From: JANPJV01 sp031425695
GTDB taxonomy: Bacteria; Pseudomonadota; Gammaproteobacteria; Xanthomonadales; SZUA-5
Assembly (NCBI GenBank): GCA_031425695.1
Contig: JANPJV010000056.1
Location: 1 to 31,271, forward strand
Direction of reading: 5' to 3'
DNA: 31,271 nt
A model generated the notes under the pieces. The model saw only the letters and a list, made by a program, of their open reading frames with translations, was not told where the DNA came from and ran no database searches. Every line of letters begins with the position of its first letter. The first letter of the stretch is position 1. Made by a program: the position numbers and the translations under genes. Shown here one piece after another: positions 15,144-23,366 of this stretch.

Positions 15144-15527
15144 GTGACTTTCAGGCACTGGCGTTTGCTGCACCGCTGCGCAAGCGTCGTGGTTTGCTTG
15201 ATGGCGCTGATCCACGCCGCGTTTACTGCATATGTCTTCACTCGCTGGTCTCCGGGCGCAGTGTGGTTCCTTGGTACTGGACTCGGTCTGCTGCTGCTAG
15301 GCGTGATGAACATTGCGCACGTTGGCTGCGAGCCCTGCCGAATGCCTACCGCGCCACCGGTGCGATGGGCAAATTGGGTTGCCGTGCTGTTTGGCTTCGG
15401 CGCGGTTGCTGCGGTGCCGGAGCCCCAAGCTCTGGTCATCGCCAGCGCGCTCTTGCTTCAGGCAATTGCTGGGCAATGGACATTGCTCGGTAGCGGCCGC
15501 AACGGTAGCGCGCAAGGGTGCGAATAA
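15144..15527 (+). CDS. Small four-helix membrane protein, unknown
   Basis: The 127-residue protein has four hydrophobic segments (ASVVVCLMALIHAAFTAYVF, AVWFLGTGLGLLLLGVMNIA, WVAVLFGFGAVAAV, ALVIASALLLQAIAG). A CEPC pair in the central loop could bind metal or form a disulphide. I chose GTG at 15144 because GGAG precedes it and upstream sequence belongs to the ATPase gene. It ends the first efflux operon, 34 bases after the ATPase. I recognise no named family. Confidence 0.65.
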   Translation: MTFRHWRLLHRCASVVVCLMALIHAAFTAYVFTRWSPGAVWFLGTGLGLLLLGVMNIAHVGCEPCRMPTAPPVRWANWVAVLFGFGAVAAVPEPQALVIASALLLQAIAGQWTLLGSGRNGSAQGCE

Positions 15528-15591
15528 CTCAAGACGCGAATGCGCACGGCAACCCAACGCCGAGTGCGGCGATCGAGGTATGCTCGCAGCG

Positions 15592-15966
15592 ATGACTCCG
15601 CGTCCTACATTGCTGGCCACCCTGCGTCGATCGACGCGGTTCATGGCATTGGTGGTTTTGCTGTTTCTCGCAAAGAGCGCCATGGCCTGTGGTTGCTGGA
15701 CAGACTCGGTGCTGAATGCCGAGGCGCGCTCGACGGTTGCGGCCGCGCAGGATGTGCTCTCGGCAAGCTTCTCTCTAGACGAGGAGCTTCCGGACTCGGC
15801 CGTGTCGGATGGGTGCAAGCATTTCTGCAGTCAGCAGTTCACCGCCCCGCCGCCGGTAGTCTCCATCGCACGAAATGCAGAGCTACCTGATCTGCGCGTG
15901 ATGCCCATTCCTGGCCCTGTTCCCGCCAGCGTCAGCACGAGTCCCTTTCGACCCCCGATCGCCTAG
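15592..15966 (+). CDS. CzcI-like small periplasmic accessory protein (copy 2)
   Basis: This 124-residue protein has a signal peptide (RSTRFMALVVLLFLAKSAMA) followed at once by CGCW, then GCKHFCSQQF and a C-terminus ending STSPFRPPIA. The Cys/His pairs could bind metal. Its position ahead of the second efflux operon and the RPP-type ending match the first and third copies, although overall similarity is low. ATG at 15580 is an alternative start but its spacing to GAGG is too short. The CzcI assignment rests on architecture and position. Confidence 0.5.
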   Translation: MTPRPTLLATLRRSTRFMALVVLLFLAKSAMACGCWTDSVLNAEARSTVAAAQDVLSASFSLDEELPDSAVSDGCKHFCSQQFTAPPPVVSIARNAELPDLRVMPIPGPVPASVSTSPFRPPIA

Positions 15967-15981
15967 CAGGCTGGCCTGCGC

Positions 15982-16000
15982 GCCGCTGTGTAGCGGCTTT
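15982..16000 (+). terminator. Hairpin with short T-run after the second czcI-like gene
   Basis: GCCGCT (15982-15987) and AGCGGC (15992-15997) form a perfect stem with loop GTGT, followed by TTT. It lies 16 bases after the stop codon and 25 bases before the next gene. It could be a weak intrinsic terminator or attenuator inside the operon. Confidence 0.45.
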
Positions 16001-16024
16001 GTGTGATCGACTCGGGGATGCGGG

Positions 16025-16963
16025 ATGCAATCTTATTTATCGTCACGTTCTGCGCGTGTCGTGATGCTATTGGTGTCGGCTTATGCCTTCGGCTCGCTGC
16101 CGGTAAGCGCCGAACCGCTGGGCTATGTGATCAACTCCGATAGCTTCTCGGAAACGCTGCACGATCATGTTCTGGAAGTGGACCTGGCCACTGGCCAGTT
16201 TCAGGACAAAGGTGCGATCCGCTTGGGAACCGCGGTGACGCCTTTCCAGGATGCGGAAGGCCTGGCCCTGGATGCCGCGGGGCGTCTGTGGGCAGTCGAC
16301 GACGCCACCAAAACGTTCTTCAGCATCGACGCCACCAGTCGCAACGCGGCGATTCCTGGAAGTCAGCTGGGAAACCTGGGACTACCAACCGGAATCACCG
16401 CGGGGTTGGATCTCGGGCTGACGTTCACCTGCGCGGGCACCGCGCTGATGTCGGGTGAGGTCAACAAGACCCTCTATCAAATCGATGTCGCGACTGGCCG
16501 GGCAACGCCGATCGGTGGGATCGGTGCATTGGGATTCAAGATCACCGACATCGCGGTGCATGGCGACACTATTTTCGGCTTAGGGTCCGAGGGCGATGAG
16601 GGCCTGTACCTCATCGACGTTCGGACCGGCAGGGCACAGCCAATCGGGGACTTTACCCCCAGCGTACGCTTCAGCGATGGCGGCCTCGGCTTCGACACTA
16701 ACGGACGACTTTGGGCCATTGTGGAAGACGGCGGTTCGGTGCCGAGCCGGATCTTCCGCATCGATCACCTGACGGGCCGCGAAACCCTCGTCAGCACGAC
16801 CACGCCCGGCATTGAAAGCCTGGCATTGACGCCGCCTCAATGTGCTTCGATCGGTGGATTGCTCCCGGTTGAAGTCCCAGCAAACGAGCCTTTCGCGGTC
16901 CGGCTCTTGACCATCTTGATGGTCGCGTTCGGGATGGTAGTGGTCAGGCGACATGGCGCATGA
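16025..16963 (+). CDS. Secreted beta-propeller-like protein with C-terminal sorting-type anchor
   Basis: The 312-residue protein has a signal peptide (VVMLLVSAYAFGSLPVSA). Its body is made of repeated strands of the form LYQIDVATGRATPIG, LYLIDVRTGRAQPIG and IFRIDHLTGRETLVS, which read as propeller blades. The C-terminus has a proline-containing linker (VPANEP), a hydrophobic helix (LLTILMVAFGMVV) and a basic tail (VRRHGA), the layout of PEP-CTERM or IPTL-CTERM sorting signals. It probably resides at the cell envelope or outside. It lies between the second czcI-like gene and czcC and overlaps czcC by ATGA. I do not know it as part of any Czc operon. No cysteine-rich metal site is visible. Function unknown. 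Confidence 0.65.
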   Translation: MQSYLSSRSARVVMLLVSAYAFGSLPVSAEPLGYVINSDSFSETLHDHVLEVDLATGQFQDKGAIRLGTAVTPFQDAEGLALDAAGRLWAVDDATKTFFSIDATSRNAAIPGSQLGNLGLPTGITAGLDLGLTFTCAGTALMSGEVNKTLYQIDVATGRATPIGGIGALGFKITDIAVHGDTIFGLGSEGDEGLYLIDVRTGRAQPIGDFTPSVRFSDGGLGFDTNGRLWAIVEDGGSVPSRIFRIDHLTGRETLVSTTTPGIESLALTPPQCASIGGLLPVEVPANEPFAVRLLTILMVAFGMVVVRRHGA

Positions 16964-18246
16964 CCGACGACCCCGACCAGCGAGCCGGTGTCAGGCGCTC
17001 CATGGCTAAGTTGTTTCGTCGCTTCTTCCGATTAGCGCTGCTTGCCGTGGTAATCCCGACAGCAGCACAGGCAGCCACCGGCAACGCACTCACTTTGCCG
17101 GCTGCCATCGAAGCCGCCCAGGCTCGATCGCCCTCGCTGGCAGGTGCCGAGGCCGGCCTGCGTGCGGCCGATGCGGGCGTGCAGGAAGCGCACGCGCGCC
17201 CCGATCCAGTGCTGTCATACGAAGCCGAGAACGTGGCAGGCAGCGGGTCCTATGCGGGCGGTGATCGTCGCGAAACCACCGCCACCGTGGAATTGCCTAT
17301 CGAGCTCGGTGGCAAGCGCGCGGCACGAGTGCAAGTTGCGGAAGCCGAGCGCGACGGCGTGACCGTAAATGTGCGGGTGACTGCGGCTGATCTGGCCCTG
17401 CGCACCACGGAGGCGTTTATCGCCGTGGTGGCTAGCGCACGCCGAACTGTGGCCGCGGAGGCGCGCCTGGGTTTCACCAAACAGGCATTCGATGCAGCCG
17501 AACTGCGGGTGACGAGTGGCAAGGCCTCGCCGATTGAAGCGCAGCGCGCAAACGTCCAACTGATCACCGCTCGCGTGGAGTCCGATCAGGCCCAACGATC
17601 ACAGGCATTGGCGGCCGAGCAGTTGGCAAGCCTGACCGGCCTGCCCGCCGCAACTCCCTTGGCCGCCGATTGGTTCGATGAAACCGACGCCACGCCAGTG
17701 GATGCGGCAGCGCCCAGCCCCGATCTGGCTGCGCTCGATGCAACGGTGGCCGTCGCCCGTGCCAAGGTGGCCGTGGCGCAGCGGGGGCGCATTCCCGACC
17801 TTACGGTGATTGCCGGACGTCGGCGGTTCGCGGAAACCAACGAAACGGCCACTGTGGTGGGCGTCTCGCTGCCCATCCCGTTGTTCAGCCGCGGAAGCGC
17901 CACTGTGACGCGCGCGCGAGCACAACTCGAACAAACGGAGTTCGAGCGTGCGGCTGCGCTCCTGGCCATCGAACAAGCGATTGCCCAAGCGCGTGCCGAG
18001 GTCCTCAACGCGCGCGCAGCTGCGGCCGCGGCAGTGGGCCCCGCGTCAGCCGCTGCTGGCGAGGCCGCCCGCATCGCACGGATCGGCTACGCGGAAGGCA
18101 AGTTCTCGCAACTGGATTTGCTCGATGCCGATAGATCGTGGGCCGAGACGCGGCGCGACGCAATTGACGCGCTGGCCGCGTTCCATGGCGCGCGTGCCCG
18201 ACTGGCGCGCCTGCTCGGCCGAACTGAACCCCTCGAAAAGGATTGA
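16960..18246 (+). CDS. czcC: Outer-membrane efflux protein, CzcC/TolC family (operon 2)
   Basis: The protein has up to 428 residues. The first ATG (16960) overlaps the previous stop as ATGA. A second ATG at 17002 begins directly at the signal peptide (MAKLFRRFFRLALLAVVIPTAAQA) and may be the real start. The body is Ala-rich and helical (LTLPAAIEAAQARSPSLAGAEAG; VELPIELGGKRAARVQVAEAE), and the second repeat ends in IGYAEGKFSQLDLLDADRSWAETRRDAIDALA, typical of CzcC/TolC channels. It forms the outer-membrane exit of the second pump and is followed after 3 bases by czcB. Confidence 0.88.
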   Translation: MTDDPDQRAGVRRSMAKLFRRFFRLALLAVVIPTAAQAATGNALTLPAAIEAAQARSPSLAGAEAGLRAADAGVQEAHARPDPVLSYEAENVAGSGSYAGGDRRETTATVELPIELGGKRAARVQVAEAERDGVTVNVRVTAADLALRTTEAFIAVVASARRTVAAEARLGFTKQAFDAAELRVTSGKASPIEAQRANVQLITARVESDQAQRSQALAAEQLASLTGLPAATPLAADWFDETDATPVDAAAPSPDLAALDATVAVARAKVAVAQRGRIPDLTVIAGRRRFAETNETATVVGVSLPIPLFSRGSATVTRARAQLEQTEFERAAALLAIEQAIAQARAEVLNARAAAAAAVGPASAAAGEAARIARIGYAEGKFSQLDLLDADRSWAETRRDAIDALAAFHGARARLARLLGRTEPLEKD

Positions 18247-18249
18247 TCG

Positions 18250-19464
18250 ATGTTTGCTGGTTTTTCACTGCGGTTGCTCGTGCTCGTGCTCGCGTCTTCC
18301 CTGGCCGGGTGTGGACCCGCTTCTCCGCCTGCTGGGGATTCCGAAGCTTCCGGAACGGACCACGACGATCCCGGCGAAGCAGACACGGACGCCGAACGTG
18401 GTGAGAAGGGCGAGGACGATGAGGGCGATGATCACGACGAGGGTGAGGCCGGCACCATTGACCTCAGCGACGCACAGATTGCTGCGGCTGGCATCACCGT
18501 CGAGCCTGTGCGCTCGGACCTGTCCGGTGCCATCGAGACCACGGCCGTGGTGGCTGCCGACCCGGCGCGATCGGCCATCGCTGCGGCCGCTGTCGGCGGC
18601 CGCATCACAGCAGTGCAGCGCAACCTTGGCGAGGCGGTCAAGCGCGGCGATGCCCTGGCGGTGATCGAAAGCCGGGAGGCCGCGGAACTGACAGCAGAGG
18701 TTCAAGCCGCACGCAGCCAGGTGCAACAGGCAAAGACCGTGTTGGAACGCGAAGAGCGCCTGTTCAAACAGCGTGTGAGCGCCGAGCAGGACGTGATCGC
18801 CGCACGGGCGGACTCCCAGGCGGCAAGTATCCGCTTGCGGTTGGCTCAAGACCGCCTCGGCGCGGCCGGTGGCGGGGCGGAGACGTCATCGAATCGGTTG
18901 ACGGTGCGGGCACCGATCGACGGCTTCGTCATCGACCGGCACGCGGCGCTCGGCGCCGTCGTGGCGGCAGACGCCGAGTTATTTCGCATTGCCGACCTGT
19001 CGGTGGTTTCGCTGGAGTTGTCGCTGGCGCCGGAGATGGCGCACGCGGTCGCGCCTGGCGCGGTCGCTGTGGTCACCGGGTCGGGGCAAACGACAGAGGC
19101 GCGCATCGCCTTCGTCTCACCCATCATCGACCCGACCACGCGGCAGGTGCACGCGCTGGCCACGCTCTCGAATGCGGACGGACTCTGGCGTATCGGGCAA
19201 TCCGTTTCGGCACGCATCACGCGCGCGGATAGCGCACGCGGCATCGCCGTGCCGCGTGCGGCGATCCAGACCGTCGAAGACAAACCTAGCGTTTTCGTCC
19301 GCACCGATGACGGGTTCGCGGTAAAGCATCTCGTACTGGGTGCAAGCAACGGCGACTACGTACTGGTCGAATCCGGCCTGGCGGAGGGTGAGCAGATCGC
19401 CGTCGGCAACAGTTACGTCCTCAAGGCCGAGCTCGGCAAGGGTGAAGCCGGCGATGACGACTGA
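18250..19464 (+). CDS. czcB: Periplasmic adaptor lipoprotein, CzcB type (operon 2)
   Basis: The 404-residue protein has a clear lipobox (LLVLVLASSLAGCG) and an acidic tract with few His (residues about 30-72), so it differs from the His-rich tract of the first CzcB. The adaptor core follows: VGGRITAVQRNLGEAVKRGDALAVIES, an alpha-hairpin (LTAEVQAARSQVQQAKTVLEREERLFKQRVSAEQD), then RAPIDGFVIDRHAALGAVV and the barrel. The hairpin is present here and missing from the first CzcB, so the two adaptors probably dock differently to their channels. AAGGA lies eight bases before the ATG. Confidence 0.88.
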   Translation: MFAGFSLRLLVLVLASSLAGCGPASPPAGDSEASGTDHDDPGEADTDAERGEKGEDDEGDDHDEGEAGTIDLSDAQIAAAGITVEPVRSDLSGAIETTAVVAADPARSAIAAAAVGGRITAVQRNLGEAVKRGDALAVIESREAAELTAEVQAARSQVQQAKTVLEREERLFKQRVSAEQDVIAARADSQAASIRLRLAQDRLGAAGGGAETSSNRLTVRAPIDGFVIDRHAALGAVVAADAELFRIADLSVVSLELSLAPEMAHAVAPGAVAVVTGSGQTTEARIAFVSPIIDPTTRQVHALATLSNADGLWRIGQSVSARITRADSARGIAVPRAAIQTVEDKPSVFVRTDDGFAVKHLVLGASNGDYVLVESGLAEGEQIAVGNSYVLKAELGKGEAGDDD

Positions 19465-19499
19465 GATGCCACGATCCACACCGACTGAACCGCCCCGCC

Positions 19500-22400
19500 A
19501 TGATTGAACGCATCGTTGAGTTTTCCGTACGGCGGCGCTGGACCGTGGTGCTGGCCACGCTCGTATTTGCAGGTCTGGGCGCGTGGGCCCTAGCGCGGCT
19601 GCCGATCGACGCCGTGCCCGACATCACCAACGTGCAGGTGCAGATCAATCTGACGGCGCCGGCCTTGGCGCCCAACGACGTCGAGCGCCAGATCACCTTC
19701 CCGATCGAAACCGCAATGGCGGGCATCCCCGGACTTGCGTCCACGCGCTCGCTGACACGGCACGGTTTTGCGCAAATCACGGCGGTGTTCGACGACGACA
19801 CCGACATCTACTTTGCACGCCAGCAAGTAGCAGAACGCTTGCGCTCGGCTGAGGCGGCCTTACCGTCAGGCGTGGATGCCGAACTCGGACCGATCGCTAC
19901 GGGGCTCGGCGATGTCTACATGTGGACTGTCGATTTCGCCCAGGCGCCCTCCGGGCCTGGCGATGCGGGACTTCAAGCAGACGGCAGCTACCGTACGCCC
20001 GAGGGTGAGGTGCTGCGCTCTGAAGCCGAAAAGGTGACTTACCTGCGCACGGTCCAGGACTGGATCGTGGCCCCGCAGCTCAAGACCATTGGGAGCCTGG
20101 CGGGTGTTGACGTCATCGGTGGTTACGTCAAGCAATACCTCGTAGCGCCCGACCCGCAGGACTTGGCCGCTGTGGGACTGAGCCTGCCGCAACTGGCCGA
20201 TGCGCTCGAACGCAACAATCTCAGCCAGGGCACCGGTGCGTTGGATCAGGGCGGGGAATCGCTGACCGTGCAGGCCGATGCGCGCGTGCAGAATGCTGAC
20301 GAGTTGGCAAAGACAGTGATCGCAACGCGTGGCGGCGTGCCGGTGTTGCTGTCCCAGGTGGCGACCGTTTCGATCGGCCAGGCGGTGCGGTTCGGCTCTG
20401 CATCTGAGAACGGGCGCGAAGTTGTCGTCGGCACAGCGGTCATGCGCATCGGCGGCAACAGCCGAACGGTTGCCGCGGAGGTCGACGCGAGGCTGCTCGA
20501 GATTGCGCGTTCGTTACCGGCGGACGTGGTGCTGAAGCCCGTGCTCAATCGCACGCGGCTGGTCGACGCCACGATTCAGACAGTGGCGACGAGCCTCGTC
20601 GAAGGCGCGCTGCTGGTAATCGCAGTCCTGTTTGCGCTCCTGGGAAACTTTCGCGCAGCGCTGATCGCAGCCGCCGTTATTCCACTGACGATGCTCCTGA
20701 CCTCGATCGGCATGTTGCGCGGCGGCATTACCGCGAATCTCATGAGCCTGGGAGCGCTCGACTTTGGCCTGATCGTCGACGGTGCGGTCATCATTGTCGA
20801 AAACGCATTGCGCCGGCTCGGCGAGCGGCAGCATGCGCTGGGACGCCCGCCGACAACTGAAGAACGCGTCGCCGTGGTCGCTCAGGCCGCACGGGAAATG
20901 ATCAAGCCCAGCGTCTATGGGCAGGCCATCATTCTGCTCGTCTATGTGCCGCTGCTGAGCTTTCAGGGCGTCGAAGGCCGCATGTTCGCACCGATGGCGA
21001 TCACGGTGATGTTGGCCCTCGCCTTTGCCTTCGTGCTGTCGTTGACCTTCGTGCCCGCGCTCATTGCGCTGTGGCTGTCGGGGCACGTGGCCGAGAAAGA
21101 CAACCGCCTAGTGGCCGCGGTGGGCCGCTGGTATGCGCCGGGCCTCGATACCAGTTTGCGGTATCCGCTCAGCATCTCGGCGGTTGCGGTCGCCATCCTG
21201 GGCGGCGCGCTGATGGTGTTCTCCACGCTCGGCCAGGAATTCCTGCCCACCCTCGACGAGAAAGACGTCCTGTTGCAGGCCTGGCGCATCCCAGGCACGT
21301 CCGTGGCGCAGAGCCAGTCGATGCAGTTTGGCATCGAGCAGGCGGTCGCAAAATTGCCCGAGGTCAAACTGGTGTTTTCGCGCACCGGCACCGCGGAACT
21401 CGCCTCCGATCCAATGCCGGCCAACGCGACCGACACCTTCGTCATCATGAAGGAGCGCAGCGAGTGGCCGGACCCGCGGATGAGCAAGGCGGATCTCGTC
21501 GAGAAGGTCGAGGCGGCTGCCATGCAAATTCCCGGGCATGCCTACGAGCTGACCCAGCCGATCCAGATGCGCTTCAACGAGTTGCTTGCAGGCGTGCGCG
21601 GCGATATCGCCATCAAGGTATACGGCGATGACTTCGAGGTCATGACGAAAACCGCGCAGCAGATTGCCTCGCAGCTCAAACAGGTCGCGGGCGCCGAGGA
21701 TGTCCGGGCCGAACAGGTGGACGGCTTGCCGCTGCTCGACGCCCGCCTGGATCGCGATGCCATGGCGCGGCTTGGTCTGACCGCGACCGACGTCTACGCC
21801 ACATTGGGCACCGCACTGGCCGGCCGCGATGCCGGTGTCGTGTTCGAAGGCGACCGGCGCTTCGAGGTCGTGGTGCGCCTGGCCGACGCGTCGCGCCAGG
21901 ACTTGGCATTGATCCAGCGCGTGCCCGTCGCTACGCCATCCGGCAACTTCGTGCCGATGGGCGCGGTACTGAAACTGGTCCCCACGCAAGGGCCGAATCA
22001 GATTGGCCGCGAGAACGGCAAGCGCCGTGTGGTGGTGCAGGCCAATGTGCGCGGCCGCGATATCGCCGGCGTGGTTGCCGACGCCCAGGCGCGCATCGCG
22101 GCGGAGGTGCGCCTGCCGCCCGGGGTCTGGCTCAGCTGGGGCGGGCAGTTCGAAAACCTGCAGCGCGCCCAGGCACGCCTCGCCCTCGTCGTGCCGGCCT
22201 GCTTCGCTCTGATCCTGTTCCTGCTCCACTCCGCGGTGGGTTCCTGGCGCAAGACTGCGATCGTCTTCACCGGCGTTCCCTTGGCCCTGGTCGGCGGCAT
22301 TGCGGCAATGTGGCTACGCGACATGCCCTTCTCCATCTCCGCTGCCGTGGGCTTCATCGCGCTTTCGGGCGTCGCCGTGCTCAACGGGTTGGTGATGATG

Positions 22401-22718
22401 GGCGCAATCGACGACTTCGCGGAGCAGATGCCATGGGCGCAGGCCGTGCGCGAAGGCGCACTGCGCCGCCTGCGACCGGTGCTGATGACGGCGCTGGTCG
22501 CCTCGCTGGGATTCGTGCCGATGGCACTCGCCACTGGAGCGGGCGCGGAAGTGCAGCGCCCCTTGGCGACCGTCGTTATCGGCGGCTTGCTATCCGCCAC
22601 GTTTCTGACGCTGTTCGTATTGCCGGCGCTATGCCTGCGCTTTGCCCGTCGCACGAGCCGCGGTCCGGGTACGGATGACGTCAGCCCGGAAACCCACGAA
22701 CCGGCGAACTCCCGATGA
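19500..22718 (+). CDS. czcA: Heavy-metal RND transporter, CzcA type (operon 2)
   Basis: The 1072-residue inner-membrane proton-driven pump has DFGLIVDGAVIIVEN with D421, D427 and E434, equivalent to the essential D402/D408/E415 triad of CzcA. It also carries DITNVQVQIN near the N-terminus and GQFENLQRAQARLALVVP before the second membrane half. Compared with the first CzcA it lacks the acidic insertion in the second periplasmic loop but has a longer loop near residues 143-180 (GPGDAGLQADGSYRTPEGE). The two pumps are clearly diverged rather than a recent duplication, so different metal ranges are likely. It overlaps the CDF gene by ATGA. Confidence 0.92.
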   Translation: MIERIVEFSVRRRWTVVLATLVFAGLGAWALARLPIDAVPDITNVQVQINLTAPALAPNDVERQITFPIETAMAGIPGLASTRSLTRHGFAQITAVFDDDTDIYFARQQVAERLRSAEAALPSGVDAELGPIATGLGDVYMWTVDFAQAPSGPGDAGLQADGSYRTPEGEVLRSEAEKVTYLRTVQDWIVAPQLKTIGSLAGVDVIGGYVKQYLVAPDPQDLAAVGLSLPQLADALERNNLSQGTGALDQGGESLTVQADARVQNADELAKTVIATRGGVPVLLSQVATVSIGQAVRFGSASENGREVVVGTAVMRIGGNSRTVAAEVDARLLEIARSLPADVVLKPVLNRTRLVDATIQTVATSLVEGALLVIAVLFALLGNFRAALIAAAVIPLTMLLTSIGMLRGGITANLMSLGALDFGLIVDGAVIIVENALRRLGERQHALGRPPTTEERVAVVAQAAREMIKPSVYGQAIILLVYVPLLSFQGVEGRMFAPMAITVMLALAFAFVLSLTFVPALIALWLSGHVAEKDNRLVAAVGRWYAPGLDTSLRYPLSISAVAVAILGGALMVFSTLGQEFLPTLDEKDVLLQAWRIPGTSVAQSQSMQFGIEQAVAKLPEVKLVFSRTGTAELASDPMPANATDTFVIMKERSEWPDPRMSKADLVEKVEAAAMQIPGHAYELTQPIQMRFNELLAGVRGDIAIKVYGDDFEVMTKTAQQIASQLKQVAGAEDVRAEQVDGLPLLDARLDRDAMARLGLTATDVYATLGTALAGRDAGVVFEGDRRFEVVVRLADASRQDLALIQRVPVATPSGNFVPMGAVLKLVPTQGPNQIGRENGKRRVVVQANVRGRDIAGVVADAQARIAAEVRLPPGVWLSWGGQFENLQRAQARLALVVPACFALILFLLHSAVGSWRKTAIVFTGVPLALVGGIAAMWLRDMPFSISAAVGFIALSGVAVLNGLVMMGAIDDFAEQMPWAQAVREGALRRLRPVLMTALVASLGFVPMALATGAGAEVQRPLATVVIGGLLSATFLTLFVLPALCLRFARRTSRGPGTDDVSPETHEPANSR

Positions 22719-23317
22719 GCGATTGCGGTTGCCACCACGAGGCGAAGAACACGAACGAGCGCCGTGTGCTGTTGATTGCGTTGGCGCTGAATGCTGCCAT
22801 GGCAGTGATCGGCGGCGTGGCGGGCTGGGTCGGACATTCCACAGGCCTACTGGCCGATGCCCTAGACATGCTCGCCGACGCCATGGCCTATGCAATCGGG
22901 CTAGTTGCGATCGGACGCACAGCCCGCTTCAAGGCAAATGCCGCCAGCGGGAGCGTCTTGCTCGTACTGGGCCTCGGTGTACTGGTGGAAGTCGGCCGCC
23001 GGGTCATGCATGGCGCGGAACCGCAGAGCCTTTGGATGATTGGCACCGCGTGCCTGTCTCTGGTCGTAAACCTGACCGTGCTGCGACTTCTCTCGCCCCT
23101 GAAATCGGGCGAGGTGCACTTGCGCGCGACATGGCTGTTCACCCGTGCCGACGTGGTGGCGAATATTGGCGTGATCCTGGCAGGGGCGTTGGTACTGTGG
23201 TTCAGCTCGCCAGTTCCGGACTTGGTGATCGGCGCGTTGATTGGTCTGTACGTGGTCAAAGAAGCGTTCGAGATCCTTGGCAATGCGCGCCGCGCCAAGC
23301 GAGAGGTTCAAGCGTAG
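22715..23317 (+). CDS. Short cation diffusion facilitator (CDF-family transporter)
   Basis: The 200-residue protein has six predicted membrane helices and begins with a metal-binding motif (MSDCGCHHE). Helix 2 contains LADALDMLADA, in which two Asp sit four residues apart as in the CDF transport site. Helix 5 has FTRADVVANIGVILAG; the usual His of that site is replaced and only the Asp remains. It lacks the C-terminal cytoplasmic domain of YiiP/CzcD, so the protein is about 100 residues shorter. It probably exports cytosolic Zn, Co or Cd to the periplasm for CzcCBA. The ATGA overlap with czcA supports a common operon. Confidence 0.85.
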   Translation: MSDCGCHHEAKNTNERRVLLIALALNAAMAVIGGVAGWVGHSTGLLADALDMLADAMAYAIGLVAIGRTARFKANAASGSVLLVLGLGVLVEVGRRVMHGAEPQSLWMIGTACLSLVVNLTVLRLLSPLKSGEVHLRATWLFTRADVVANIGVILAGALVLWFSSPVPDLVIGALIGLYVVKEAFEILGNARRAKREVQA

Positions 23318-23366
23318 TTGCACCCGGTGCTCGCAATCTCGCAGTCGCGTCCTAACAGGAGTTCCC

